Below, piece by piece: positions 45,697 through 57,038 of a stretch of DNA of 64,000 bases. Position 1 is the stretch's first letter. Every line of letters begins with the position of its first letter. A program made the translations under genes and the position numbers. The notes below the pieces were generated by a model, which was not told the origin of the DNA, ran no database searches, and worked only from the letters and a program-made list of their open reading frames with translations. Location: the NCBI GenBank assembly GCA_905116865.2, contig CAJHNH020000551.1:182501-246500 (forward strand), in the 5' to 3' direction. Origin of the DNA: Candidula unifasciata (taxonomy: Eukaryota > Mollusca > Gastropoda > Stylommatophora > Geomitridae).

Positions 45697-46154
45697 GAAG
45701 TAGAAGAAGAAGAAGAAGAAGAAGAAGAAGAAGAAGAAGAAGAAGAAGAAGAAGAAGAAGAAGAAGAAGAAGAAGAAGAAAGAAGAAGAAGAAGAAGAAG
45801 AAGAAGAAGAAAGAAGAAGAAGAAGAAGAAGAAGAAGAAGAAGAAGAAGAAAGAAGAAGAAGAAGAAGAAGAAGAAGAAGAAGAAGAAGAAGAAGAAGAA
45901 GAAGAAGAAGAAGAAGAAGAAGAAGAAGAAGAAGAAGAAGAAGAAGAAGAAGAAGAAGAAGAAGAAGAAGAAGAAGAAGAAGAAGAAGAAGAAGAAGAAG
46001 AAGAAGAAGAAGAAGAAGAAGAAGAAGAAGAAGAAGAAGAAGAAGAAGAAGAAGAAGAAGAAGAAGAAGAAGAAGAAGAAGAAGAAGAAGAAGAAGAAGA
46101 AGAAGAAGAAGAAGAAGAAGAAGAAGAAGAAGAAGAAGAAGAAGAAGAAGAAGA
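45697..46154. repeat. very long (GAA)n tract, about 150 triplets
   Basis: About 458 bp of GAA with only three or so single-base slips (AAG AAA GAAG). The plus strand is all purine. Poly-Leu/Ser/Phe minus frames are artefacts. Confidence 0.98.
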
Positions 46155-46389
46155 GTGAATAATAACAATCACGTGTTGAGTGATAAGACCAATATTACAC
46201 AGAATATCTTTATTGTCTTGTACTTGCAGGACTGTCTTACCACAAACAGCTGCTGGGCACTTGGCCCGATCCACACGAGCTTAGAAGCCCTATTCTAATA
46301 TGTCTATGTAAAGTAGATCACCGTAAATAAAAGTATGTTTGACTTTTACATTAGTTATACATCAACTAAAACCAAAACTCTCTATATCT

Positions 46390-46845
46390 CTCTCTGTTCC
46401 CTCTTCTCTCTCTCTCTCTCTCACACTTTTTCTCTCTCTCTCTCTCTCTCACACAGACTGTCTCTCACACACACACACCCTCTCTCTCACACACACTCTC
46501 TCTCACACACACTCTCTCTCACACACACTCTCTCTCACACACACTCTCTCTCTTACACACACACTCTCTCTCACACACACACTCTCTCTCACACACACAC
46601 TCTCTCTCACACACACAAACCCCCTCTCTCTTTCTCTCACACACACACACACTCTCTCTCTCTCACACACACACTCTCTCTCACACACACTCTCTCACAC
46701 GCACACACACTCTCTCTCACTCACACACACACTCTCTCACACGCACGCACGCACACACACTCTCTCTCACGCACACACACACACACACACACTCACTCTC
46801 ACACACACACTCTCTATCTCACACACACACATTCTCTCTCTGTCT
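46390..46845. repeat. alternating (CT)n/(CA)n tract
   Basis: Blocks of CTCTCT alternate with CACACA over about 450 bp, giving HTHSLS-type frames by composition. Confidence 0.96.
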
Positions 46846-46924
46846 TCAAATATGGAACGTTTCTTGATGTTCATGCTAATCTTTTTCCCCCTAATCTGAC
46901 AGACGTGGATTATCTTTTTCGCCA

Positions 46925-47658
46925 GGTAATAGTGAAATATGTCTCACAGACGCCACGTGGCTGAGGTAATAGTGGAATATGTCTCACAGACGCCACACGG
47001 CTGAGGTAATAGTGGAATATGTCTCACAGACGCCACACGGCTGAGGTAATAGTGGAATATATCTCACAGACGCCACACGGCTGAGGTAATAGTGGAATAT
47101 GTCTCACAGACGCCACACGGCTGAGGTAATAGTGGAACATGTCTCACAGACGCCACACGGCTGAGGTAATAGTGGAATATGTCTCACAGACGCCACACGG
47201 CTGAGGTGATAGTGGAATATGTCTCACAGACGCCACACGGCTGAGGTAATAGTGGAAGATGTCTCACAGACGCCACACGGCTGAGGTAATAGTGGAATAT
47301 GTCTCACAGACGCCACGTGGCTGAGGTAATAGTGGAATATGTCTCACAGACGCCACACGGCTGAGGTAATAGTGGAATATGTCTCACAGACGCCACACGG
47401 CTGAGGTAATAGTGGAATATGTCTCACAGACGCCACACGGCTGAGGTAATGGAGGAATAAATCTTCGCAACCCGCGCGGCTTTTATAATAGGGGAATATA
47501 TTTCTTGTAAGCCACGTGGCTAAAGTAATGGTGAAAAATGTCTCTGGTAAGCCACACGGCTGAGATAATGGTGGAATATATCCTCGTAAGCCACACAGCT
47601 GAAGTAATGATGGAATATTATCTCGTAAGCCACGTGGCTAAAGTAATGGTGAAATATA
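46925..47658. repeat. 40-bp tandem array, left part
   Basis: Units of cgccacacggctgaggtaat plus agtggaatatgtctcacaga, about 13 close copies to 47450, then four or five diverged ones (gccacgtggctaaagtaatg). The array is cut by a mariner and resumes at 48609. Confidence 0.95.
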
Positions 47659-48608
47659 CAAGGTTCGACAATTAGGTAATGAAACTAATTGCATAAAAAA
47701 TAATCAACAGTTGAAGATTTAACGTGTATTTTATTCAAAGTATGCCCCTTGTGCATTGATACAGCGAGTGGCACAATCTAACAAACACTGAAACGACCTC
47801 TGTAGTTCGTCTGTTGTTATGGCCCTTAAAGTCGATGTTACGACCCTTTGGATGTCATCAATATTGTCAAAGAGGTGCCTTTTCAATGGCAACTTTAATT
47901 TTTGGAGTAAAAAATAGTCCCAGGGAGACAAATCTGGAGAAAAGGATGGATGGTTGAGAATACACATCTGTTTTTGGGCCAAAAGTACCGTACAACAACT
48001 GCCCTTTAAGCTGGTGCATTGTCTTAAGAAGGAAACAAATTGTGCCAGGTGTTGAATACAAACAGACAAGCAACTTTTTTTCTGCCTAAATCTTCCACTA
48101 AAATGTTAAGAATAGTCTCTATATTAACACCAAATTCATCTACCACCATCCTCACACAAAAACAACGATCTTCTTGTATCCGTTCTCGGAATTTTGCAGT
48201 GATCTACTTACTACGAGCAGAAATTGGGCATCTAGGTCTAGGTGCATTAGTTATCATTTCCACACCACTTTTGAATCGTGAACACCAGCTGAAAATCTGT
48301 GCAAGAAATAAACTCCCCATAAACTTGTCGCATCAATTCAACAGTAGCAATGGCGCTTTTTCGGAGTTTTAAACATAATTTAATGTTAGCTTTTTTTTTT
48401 TTTTGCTCCATGCTGATTATGTAACAATGCATCGATGACTAGGATAAAATAAGATGGCGGCTTGTGTGTTGTCTGCTTATCGTGTGGCGATGAAAAGTTC
48501 CCAGATTATAGACGAAAGTTTCCTCTTTGGATTGAAATCTTTGATTCATTGATGGCATTTTTGTCTTGGCCATAACAAAATCAGTGTCATTACTTAATTG
48601 TCGGACTT
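47659..48608 (-). mobile_element. mariner-like DNA transposon, nested in 40-bp array
   Basis: About 950 bp with imperfect terminal inverted repeats. The left end caaggttcgacaattaggta and the reverse complement of the right end (aagtccgacaattaagtaatg) match over most of about 25 bp. The left flank ends in TA, the usual target. The right flank is too diverged to confirm the TA duplicate. The array's unit continues on both sides (gtgaaatata | tctcgtgatccacgtggc). Confidence 0.85.
47731..48432 (-). pseudogene. mariner transposase pseudogene
   Basis: Minus strand. The N-terminal part reads ANIKLCLKLRKSAIATVELM RQVYGEF (mariner DNA-binding head, after a MEQ start). The middle is disrupted. DNAPA, around the second catalytic Asp, is found in a different frame near 48015. 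The C-terminal part reads LNHPSFSPDLSPWDYFLLQK with the third Asp, then RHLFDNIDDIQRVV and a CINAQGAYFE end. At least two frameshifts and several stops make it inactive. The left end is close to full length; much of the domain between N-terminus and DNAPA is short compared with the usual ~345 residues. Confidence 0.88.
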
Positions 48609-48850
48609 CTCGTGATCCACGTGGCTGAAGTAATGGTGGAATATGTCTCTCGTAAGCAACACAACTGAGCTAATGGTGGAATATATCTCTCGTAAGCCAC
48701 GTGGCTTAAGTAATTTTTGGAATATGTCTCTCGTAAGATAAGATGAGATGTTAAAGTAACGGCGGAATGCGTCTCATGTGCGCCATGCGGCTAAGGCGAC
48801 GGTGAAATACATCCATTGTAATCATTGTGGCTGAGGTAACAAGGAGCTAA
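48609..48850. repeat. 40-bp array, right diverged part
   Basis: Five or six diverged units (ccacgtggctgaagtaatgg, tggaatatgtctctcgtaag) continue the array after the mariner. Confidence 0.85.
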
Positions 48851-50759
48851 ACAACAGGAAGGCAATAATTATTATTCATTGTTTAGTTATCGGGATGCCA
48901 ACAAATATAGTAGGGAAAGTGTAACAGACTGGTTGGGATAGGTTGTTAATTTGATAATTTTGGCTAACCTGCCGTTGACGGTCTCAAACTGTCAGGTTTG
49001 CAGATCGGAACTCATCGGAAGTGGATAGTGAGTCAAAAAGTTGATATAAAGCCGGGTGGAGGAGAAAGGGCTCTCTTGTGTCGGCGGCAATGAGACTAGA
49101 AACATGAAGTTCCCCCTTTCGGTTACGGAACCGTACAGGTTTCTTAGCCAACGTAGTTTAAGAGGGACCGAGTCAAGAGATGAACTTGCTCACTGGTTTC
49201 GTGTTGCAGTGGTAAGTTCAATGGATAGATTGTGTTAGATTAAGATTCCATGTGCATCCTTGCCGGAGATTCTGACAGCAGGTTGCTTTAAAAAAAAAGC
49301 TTACACTCATCTTTGTTAGCTATATTAGCATATGGTCTGCTCGGACACGTTGTTGGTTATTGACGTACTATTATCTTCGAAGCATGCTAGTTCTGGGTTC
49401 AGGAAAATAAACTGTTGTTGAATGTGATGACAATACTCCATTTGCTCGATTCAGAATATGACTTGTAGTTCGTGCACGTAGTTTACTACGGGCTGCCTAT
49501 ATAGTCATATGTTATAGTTGTTGTTGTGTAATTTACTATTCACATATTCATCGCCTGAGCCCTGCGTAATATTTCACTGTCCCCAGCACCAGAAGAAGCA
49601 GTCCAGCGGGGAACTATTTATTGTTCTATCGCCATTTTCCTCGTCTCCCTGCTTGTTTAATCTATTTACTTTCCCTGCTAACTCACTAGTTTTCACATTA
49701 GACAGCGACGGATATTTTGGGTTTCCACTGGCTCAAAACCGGAGTAGTTAAACGGCAACCCTTCTTCAGTAAAAGTTGGAGCCTCAACTAACGACTGGGA
49801 AGTAAAGTCTACCGGCACGGTGTTGACCGCATCAAATACTGATCGGTCTATAGAAGTATGAGTTTATCATCATATGTCTGATGACCCACTGGCATAGATT
49901 ATGTCCTATACTTTACTGACTTACATATCATTTGCTACTTGTGTATAATGTATAAATGATTACATTTGTTATTTCAAAATGTCTGATCATTTCTGACATG
50001 TATCCACTTTGTCCAGTCTGACCATGTCAACCAGCAGTTATATTCTACGATGAAGAACGTGAGAAAGTTAAAAACTTTGAAAGTCCTCGCTCGATAAAAA
50101 ACAAAACTTCATCAAGAAGCCTCAAACTGACTGACAGTAACAGTTTTAAGGTTAAACTATAAAAAAAAAACTCAACAGGGAAGCATGTATAGCAGGAGTC
50201 TACCAATCATCAGTAGAAGTGATCCCTCGTCAACAAATGTTTCTGCCCACGAGCTCCTAGACAATTTCAGAGGGTGGGCCCACCTGAGTTCATGAAGGTC
50301 AGGCTTGATCTGCTACTGCTGCACGTATTACCGGATGTTCTCGGACAGGGACAAGACGAAATTGGTGACTATGCAACAGGTACTGTGAGATTCGAAGTTT
50401 ATTTACATAGTCGCTGCAGTAGCATAATTAGAGCAGTCAGCTTACCTAGACGACCAAGTGGCATGCTTAAGGTTAGAGTTTATACTCTAAAGAACGTAGG
50501 AAACAATGCTTGAAAACGTGTTATAGTAATCTAATTTTGACGATTCTGATCAGGAGGAGGACAACAAGATACGAGAAAGAAAAACGTTAGAGGGAGGGAT
50601 GAGGGAAGACAAATTATAGGGAGAAGGAAAGGGTAAGGAGGTGGGGGAGAAAAAAGAAAGAAAGAAAAAGATGACGAAAGAAAGAAACAAAGAGAGAAAG
50701 AAAAAAAAACCAATGAAAGAAAGGATGAAGAAGATGAGGATAATAAAGACGAAGGAGAA
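48851..50759. other. mostly unassigned
   Basis: A SINE-C fragment lies at 49790-49920 (+: actgggaagtaaagtctacc, ggcacggtgttgaccgcatc, gatcggtctatagaa). Frames at 49056-49238 and 49518-49751 have no recognised family. Purine-rich sequence starts at about 50560. Confidence 0.5.
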
Positions 50760-50807
50760 GAAGTAGTAGTAGGAGCAGAAAAAGAAGAAGAAGCAGTAGT
50801 AGTAGTT

Positions 50808-50895
<88 letters not shown>

Positions 50896-50997
50896 CAGTA
50901 CTAGTAGAAGAAAAAGAAAAAGAAGGAGAAAAAGGAGGAGGAGAAGAAGACGAAGAAGAAGAAGAAGAAGAAGAAAAAAAAGAAGAAGATGAAAAAA
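50760..50997. repeat. (TAG)n and (GAA)n imperfect microsatellite
   Basis: About 35 TAG triplets with interruptions, then GAA/AAG-rich sequence. Confidence 0.95.
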
Positions 50998-51299
50998 AAC
51001 TTCTTTTAGTTCAGAGTGTACCGTATGCCTCTTAGATAAATCCCACCTTAGCTGAAGCTAGCTTTCAACGCCCGGTAGGCAGCTAGAAAAGTTTACCAAG
51101 CAATACCTGACTAATGACAGGTTGAGAATAATATACTGTAGAGTATTATAGTCAAAGCTCAACACACCAGCGCATTAATCTTGTGCTTTCATTCAGGCAG
51201 TCGTTAGAATCAGGCAGAAGCAAGTGAAAGCACGCACGCACAATCAGAGGCGGGTATCTAAGTGTGCTTGCTGCGTTCAGCCCACCCAGATACCTCCAC

Positions 51300-51580
51300 T
51301 GAAATGTGATCAATTTTTAATCTGAAGACTTAACAATTGTGAAAAGAGTACAAATTGTGGCCCCTACCACACATTTCTTCATCCTGTGAATGCAACTGTA
51401 TGCCGCTTGCCAATTGATGTTCGTTACAAATTTGTCGAGTTATCTCCCTGGAAGTGGCGTTTTCCTGGCAGCAAACCGAAGCGATCAAGCCTTGGTTTTG
51501 ATTTTTTCTGTGTGGGTAAAATAACTGTTGTTTTTCATTGCATTCGATTGAAATAAATACGCCTGAAAAAAAAAAAAAAA
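51300..51580 (+). other. possible retroposed 3' end with poly(A)
   Basis: Apparently single-copy sequence ending in AATAAA (51552-51557), then nine bases later a run of 15 A (51566-51580). The spacing fits a polyadenylated transcript copied back into DNA. The parent is not recognised and no flanking duplication was found, so a chance A run is possible. Confidence 0.35.
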
Positions 51581-51709
51581 TGGTCGCAATCGGTTGGCTT
51601 GTTTGCTCTATATTTAGTGTTGAAAAATGAAAAGTTTTACAAGTATGGGGAAATACAAATTCTTGGCATATCATACAGACACCACATTTCAAATGACTAT
51701 TTTCCTACA

Positions 51710-51920
51710 TTTCGTCCTTTTTAGGATGACTTTTTTCTTTATTTGAAGCCCTACTCTGGCTTTTGTAGGGGCCGCAATATGGCCTGGCCATTAATATGGC
51801 CTAGGTGCTGAACGCGGTTTCTGGGACCTCTCCACGGTGATCCTCACCCACATGGTGGCGCTCTGTGTCACCGGGTGTTTATCGCTTGTGTAATGCCCTG
51901 GTGGGGTAGAAAGTCAGTCA
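51710..51920 (+). mobile_element. Element E copy (cluster member 1)
   Basis: E blocks in order: tttcgtcctttttaggatga, tttgaagccctactctggct, ggggccgcaatatggcctgg, acctctccacggtgatcctc, gtgtttatcgcttgtgtaat, ctggtggggtagaaagtcag. Confidence 0.85.
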
Positions 51921-51944
51921 ATCAATTCAAATGACTATTACAAC

Positions 51945-52165
51945 TGTATTCGTCCCCATGTGGGATGAAATTTTTAGTTATTTTGAAGCCCCACCCTGGC
52001 TTCTGCCGGGTGCCCTTAATATAGCCTGGCCTTAGATATGACCTAGCGGCTGAACGGGGTTTTCGGGACCTCTCCACGGGTGATCCTCATCCGCATGGTG
52101 GCACTGTGTGTCACCGAGTATTTATCGCTAGTGTGATGTCCTAATGGGATAAAACTTACCTACCT
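51945..52165 (+). mobile_element. Element E copy (cluster member 2)
   Basis: attcgtccccatgtgggatg, ttgaagccccaccctggctt, ctgccgggtgcccttaatat, acctctccacgggtgatcct, gagtatttatcgctagtgtg, ctaatgggataaaa. It starts about 25 bp after member 1. Confidence 0.85.
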
Positions 52166-52184
52166 ACAGATGACGTTCGATATA

Positions 52185-52345
52185 TTACCCCCTTTTGGGA
52201 TGCAATGTTACGTTATTATGAAGTCTCACCCTGGTTGTGAGGGGCGCGATATAGCTTAACGGTTTCCGAGACCTCTCCACAGGTGTTCCTCACCGGGTGT
52301 TTATCGTTCTGGGCGATATCCTGGTTGGGTAAAATTTACTTACTA
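52185..52345 (+). mobile_element. Element E copy, internally deleted (cluster member 3)
   Basis: attacccccttttgggatgc, tgaagtctcaccctggttgt, gaggggcgcgatatagctta, acctctccacaggtgttcct and a shortened end, tcctggttgggtaaaa. About 50 bp shorter than the others. Confidence 0.78.
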
Positions 52346-52444
52346 TATATATACTTACAAATGACAAGGTTCACCAGCACATTAGCAACTGCGAACCTCT
52401 TTTAACTACAGTGAAAAGACGGAACATGCAACGGTACGGACAAA

Positions 52445-52690
52445 TGTTGAATGTTGAATTATGAATCGACATCACAGCTCTTGGGACACCCCCAAAAGCG
52501 CTCCATCCTCATCTTCAGCAGCAAGCGAAGAGTTCCAATTCCGATGGCACCAATAATTGTCAGATTGTACGGACCTGTACTAAGATCTAAGGACCACTCA
52601 GAAACAGTATTACAGAACTCAGTATAGAGAAAGAGGCAGACCAAGAAAGACCTGTATAAAGAACTTGACTGACTGGACAAGCCTTAGGCA
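52445..52690 (-). pseudogene. LINE H 3' end, minus strand
   Basis: The minus frame ends IGIGTLRLLLKMRMERFWGC then PKSCDVDS and a stop, matching the LINE H C-terminal signature at 20463-20764 and 43640-43965. Upstream residues are not clearly recognisable. Confidence 0.75.
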
Positions 52691-52739
52691 TGAAGCCATG
52701 AAGTCCACTGCATCGATTTGAAAGACCACCCGGCACTAG

Positions 52740-52865
52740 ACGGCTGATGAGGCCGCCCAACTTTACTTCTCCGGAAATTACCTGATACCCATTTAAGTCT
52801 GCATCGTCCTTGGGGCCAATGTAAGTGGATTTGAACTCATTAGGCTTCTGTGCCCCAGTTCAGGT
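52740..52865 (-). mobile_element. SINE-C body and head fragment
   Basis: The reverse complement shows gagttcaaatccacttacat (B box-like), cagacttaaatgggtatcag, gtaatttccggagaagtaaa and gttgggcggcctcatcagcc. The tail is missing. Confidence 0.7.
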
Positions 52866-53029
52866 GTTATCTATAGATTCTTTCTAGGTGTGATCTACAC
52901 TCTTGGAGCTCTCGAATGGAAAGTAAAAGCCCATCACAGAGAAGGAAGGAAGGAAGGAAGCAGGAGGCGTCTGCAGCAGTGAGGCTGCAAGGGCTGGTAA
53001 TGCACAAGAAGAGGACAGGTAGTAGAAGT

Positions 53030-53240
53030 AAATTTCACCCCACTAGGACATAACAAAAGCGATAAACATCCGAGACACAAAGTGCTATCATGTGGATGGG
53101 AACCAACCATAGAGAGGTTTCGGAATCTGCGTTCGGCCATTAGACCATATTTATGGCCGGGCTATATTGCGGCCCCTGGCAAGAGCCAGCAGGGTGGGGC
53201 TTCAAAAAACGAAAAATTTCATCCCACAAGGGGATGACAG
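53030..53240 (-). mobile_element. Element E copy, minus strand
   Basis: The reverse complement shows gtccccttgtgggatgaaat, tttgaagccccaccctgctg, gctcttgccaggggccgcaa, gcccggccataaatatggtc and gtttatcgcttttgttatgt in E order, ending ctagtggggtgaaa. Confidence 0.85.
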
Positions 53241-54021
53241 TGCTAAAAATGCAAGAGGACCGGTAAAGTAAATCACTTTTTAACCAGAAATAGACCATTG
53301 CAAGTTATATCCTGGGGAAGATTAAGACAAGCTGAGGTTATTGCTAAGTCGCGCGTCGTCATCTTTAGTAGGTCACCAAATATGTAGACCAGACCATCCA
53401 CGGGCAAAATGACTTTTTGTTATTCACAGTGTAAATTTTTTTTTTGTACAGTCAAATTTATCCCTTTGACAAAATCAAGTTCATCCTTTCGTAAATCGGG
53501 TTCCGGCTCGGTGAAGCTGCTGATTTGGATGATGGTTAATGTTTGGCTCAACAGCCACATAAACGACTACTGGTTGTGGTAGAGCTTATTGCTAGCGCAG
53601 GTAACATGACACATCTGTACGATGATGAACTTGGTAGTGGTGGTGCTGGTGCTGGTGCTGGTGATGGCGGTAGTAGTGGTGGTAATGGTGGTAGTGGTGA
53701 TGGTGGTGGGTGATGGTGATGGTGGTAGTGGTGGTGATGAGGTAATGATGCTAATGTTAAAAATGACGACAACGAGAATTATCGGATCTGATAAAGATTA
53801 GGATTCATTAATTCATGCATTGTCATGTTGCGCCGTCTATATGCCACACAGGGCTCGCAGTATATTGATCCATTCTGTTCTATCTTATTCACTCACTTCA
53901 GTATAATAGATGGAACCCAGTCCAGCACATTCGACCCCTCTCACTAACGTTCGTTTTAGAGATCTTTTGGGCGCCCTCGCTTCTTTAGTCCTTTTGTTTC
54001 TCATTTTAGTACCTGTTTGTG
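53241..54021. other. unassigned, with short (GGT)n
   Basis: Holds an imperfect GGT/GGTGAT tract at 53632-53745. The rest shows no gene or repeat recognised elsewhere. Confidence 0.5.
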
Positions 54022-54472
54022 GATGATCTGCCCGTTACTTCTGGTGATGATCTGCCCGTTACTTCTGGTGATGATCTGCCCGTTACTTCTGGTGATGATC
54101 TGCCCGTTACTTCTGGTGATGATCTGCCCGTTACTTCTGGTGATGATCTGTTTGTTACTTCTGGTGATGATCTGCCCGTTACTTCTGGTGATTATCTGCC
54201 CGTTACTTCTGGTGATGATCTGTTTGTTACTTCTGGTGATGATCTGCCCGTTACTTCTGGTGATGATCTGTTTGTTACTTCTGGTGATGATCTGCCCGTT
54301 ACTTCTGGTGATGATCTGTTTGTTACTTCTGGTGATGATCTGTTTGTTACTTCTGGTGATAATCTGTTTGTTACTTCTGGTGATGATCTGTTTGTTACTT
54401 CTGGTGATGATCTACCCGTTACTTCTGGTGATGATCTGTTTGTTACTTCTGGTGATGATCTACACGTTTTTT
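54022..54472. repeat. 24-bp tandem array, about 19 copies
   Basis: Units of gatgatctgcccgttacttc plus tggt; the cccg/tttg variants alternate in the right half. The period is eight codons, giving a DDLPVTSG frame and others. No start context or splice evidence suggests coding. Confidence 0.95.
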
Positions 54473-54784
54473 TAGCGATGATCTGCTCACTTCTTCTAGT
54501 GATGATCGCCTCGTTCCTTCTAGTGATGATCTGGATGTCTCCAATATAGTACCAGATCTTTGTCTCGCAAATGTTGTTACCAGTGGTGGCCCAGACATTT
54601 CTCTTGAATTGATCAGATTTTATATTCAACATTTTACTTAACGATGATGATTTTGATGACAGTGACGATGATGGTAGTAGCGGCCAGAGTGCTGATAATG
54701 ATGACGACGATCACCATGACAACTGTACATCTTCACTAACAATGTGTAGACAGAACTCAAAACCAGCTGTTTGACACGTTTGAA

Positions 54785-55745
54785 AAACAGTTTTAGAAAC
54801 AACATTCTGCTATACAAGAAAAACAGTTACATTCTGTCATACAAGAAAAACAGTTACAGAAACAACATTCTGCTATACAAGAAAAACAGTTACATTCTGT
54901 CATACAAGAAAAACAGTTACAGAAACAACATTCCGCCATACAAGAAAAACAGTTACAGAAACAACATTCCGCCATACAAGAAAAACAGTTACAGAAACAA
55001 CATTCTGCTATACAAGAAAAACAGTTACAGCAACAACATTCCGCCATACAAGAAAAACAGTTACAGAAACAATATTCTGCCACACAAGAAAAACAGTTAC
55101 AGAAACAACATTTTGCCATACAAGAAAAACAGTTACATTCTGTCATACCAGAAAAACAGTTACAGAAACAACATTCTGCTATGCAAGAAAAATAGTTACA
55201 GAAACAACATTCCGCCATACAAGAAAAACAGTTACAGAAACAACATTCTGCCATACAAGAAAAACAGTTACAGAAACAACATTCCGTCATACAAGAAAAA
55301 CAGTTACAGAAACAACATTCCGTCATACAAGAAAAACAGTTACAGAAACAACATTCTGCTATGCAAGAAAAACAGTTACATTCTTGCATACAAGAAAAAC
55401 AGTTACAGAAACAACATTCTGCTATGCAAGAAAAACAGTTACATTCTTGCATACAAGAAAAACAGTTACAGAAACATCATTCTGCCATACAAGAAAACCA
55501 GTTACAGAAACAACATTCCACCACACAAGAAACACAGAGAAACAACATTTTGCCATGCAAGAAAAAACAGTCACAGAAACAACATTCCGTCATACAAGAA
55601 AAACAGTTACAAAAACAACATTCTGCTATGCAAGAAAAACAGTTACATTCTTGCATACAAGAAAAATAGTTACAGAAACAACATTCTGCTATGCAAGAAA
55701 AACAGTTACATTCTTGCATACAAGAAAAACAGCTAGAGAAACCTC
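54785..55745. repeat. mixed 36/24-bp tandem array, about 30 units
   Basis: The common module is atacaagaaaaacagttaca. It is followed either by gaaacaacattctgct (36-bp unit) or by a short ttctgtc or ttcttgc link (24-27 bp). Lengths are multiples of 12, so frames stay open on both strands by chance of composition. Unit order at the right end alternates long and short units. Confidence 0.95.
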
Positions 55746-55909
55746 ACTCTGCCATTCCAAAAAGTACCAAACAGAGAAGTGCAAGGAAACTATAGGACTG
55801 GCAAGCCGGATTTAAACTTTTACAAATCAAATAAAATTTTGCAAATCAAATACAATTTTTTTTTTGCAAATCAAGTTCCATCCTAATTTTTTAACTAATA
55901 TTTTAGGCT

Positions 55910-55919
<10 letters not shown>

Positions 55920-55948
<29 letters not shown>
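55920..55948. repeat. poly(G) run of 29
   Basis: T10 followed by 29 G. Runs like this are prone to assembly error. Confidence 0.9.
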
Positions 55949-56089
55949 TAAAAGTGAGATACAGTCACAACTATTGTTATGGGATCTAAAACCCCCATGG
56001 GTAATGTAATGAATTGAAGTCAAGGACCCTATAACGCCAGGTAAAAATTGGGGTTATGATGCTGGTCTTATATTTTTAACGTTCAAGCT

Positions 56090-56370
56090 AAAGTCGAGAG
56101 GATCGACGCCATTGCTCGGTCTTTCTCCATAGAACAGCTAGCTGCCTGTCAAGAGCGTCGCACAAAGCTCAGACATCTTAGCTCCAACCACGATCCTCAG
56201 AGATATTTGTGAAAACTGCACACGTGAACCGAATGACGCAGCCGGGAAACGAACCCGTTTTTACATATATATTCCCCACCAGCGTTTGTATAGGCCACTA
56301 GGCACTCAGTGTATGATGTGGTCAACATCATACCGGCAGCCTTTGCTTCCCATTAGATTATCCATGTCGT
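56090..56370 (-). mobile_element. decayed tRNA-derived repeat and SINE-C fragment
   Basis: On the minus strand a B box-like cgggttcgtttccc lies at about 56245-56258, followed by a body seen in weak form at 32850-33000 and 44130-44290 (gagctttgtgcgacgctctt). 56285-56370 has the SINE-C body reversed (ggaagcaaaggctgccggta). Confidence 0.55.
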
Positions 56371-56399
56371 ACTAGTCCTCTCATACGTCCCTCCTTGAT

Positions 56400-56560
56400 A
56401 CTTAGAATACTTGACTGGCAAGAAAAGCTAACCAACATTCAGGTATTTGAAAGAGCAGGCATCGCAACAGTTTAGATGACTGGGACACACTTAGAGAATG
56501 GTGGATGGTAGAGTTAAGGACATCCTGTAGATGGGTAGACGATGGGGTAGAAGGGTAAAG
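56400..56560 (+). pseudogene. short LINE RT remnant
   Basis: The frame reads ILDWQEKLTNIQVFERAGIA TV before a stop, resembling the W..K(V/L)TN..VL.RAG segment near the end of some LINE RTs. Then comes a broken stretch (MTGTHLENG). About 100 bp are convincing. Confidence 0.5.
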
Positions 56561-56767
56561 TAAACCAACCCAGCAGGAGATTTAAGACACCTCTTCCATG
56601 TGGTTAGCCTGCGGGGTATCTCATGGGCAGAGGTCGAGTACCCTGAAAGCGCCCTTCCCCTAGCTCACCCCCCCACCCGCCCCCGCCTAGGGTTACATAC
56701 GTCAAGACAGGCAGGTAGCTGAAGAATAACAGTGGTAAGCATCTGAAAAAATTCAACATCTTGTCAT

Positions 56768-56962
56768 TACTCTGTGGAATACAATTTTTCGTTATTTGGA
56801 GCAATACTCTGGCTCTTGCCAGGGGCCGCAATAAAGCCTGGCCATACATATGGTCTAATGTCTAAACGCGGCTTCTGGGACCTTATCACGGGTGATCGTC
56901 ATCAGCATGGTGGCACTTTGTGTCATCGGGTGTTTATCGCTTGTGTGATGTCCCTGTGGGGT
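56768..56962 (+). mobile_element. Element E copy
   Basis: tttttcgttatttggagcaa, tactctggctcttgccaggg, gccgcaataaagcctggcca, accttatcacgggtgatcgt, gggtgtttatcgcttgtgtg, ccctgtggggtaaaag. It runs directly into a (GA)n tract at 56968-57034. Confidence 0.85.
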
Positions 56963-56965
56963 AAA

Positions 56966-56967
<2 letters not shown>

Positions 56968-57034
<67 letters not shown>
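56968..57034. repeat. (GA)n microsatellite
   Basis: About 33 perfect GA dinucleotides at the 3' end of an element E copy. Confidence 0.97.

Positions 57035-57038
<4 letters not shown>

Noticed and set aside
54192..54632. Minus frame beginning MLNIKSDQFKRNVWATTG as a possible signal-peptide exon
   Set aside because: It has a GGTAAC donor-like site but no hydrophobic core, and the frame runs straight into the 24-bp array.
55920..55948. Poly(G) as a regulatory G-quadruplex
   Set aside because: Homopolymer runs of this length are common sequencing or assembly artefacts and there is no promoter context.
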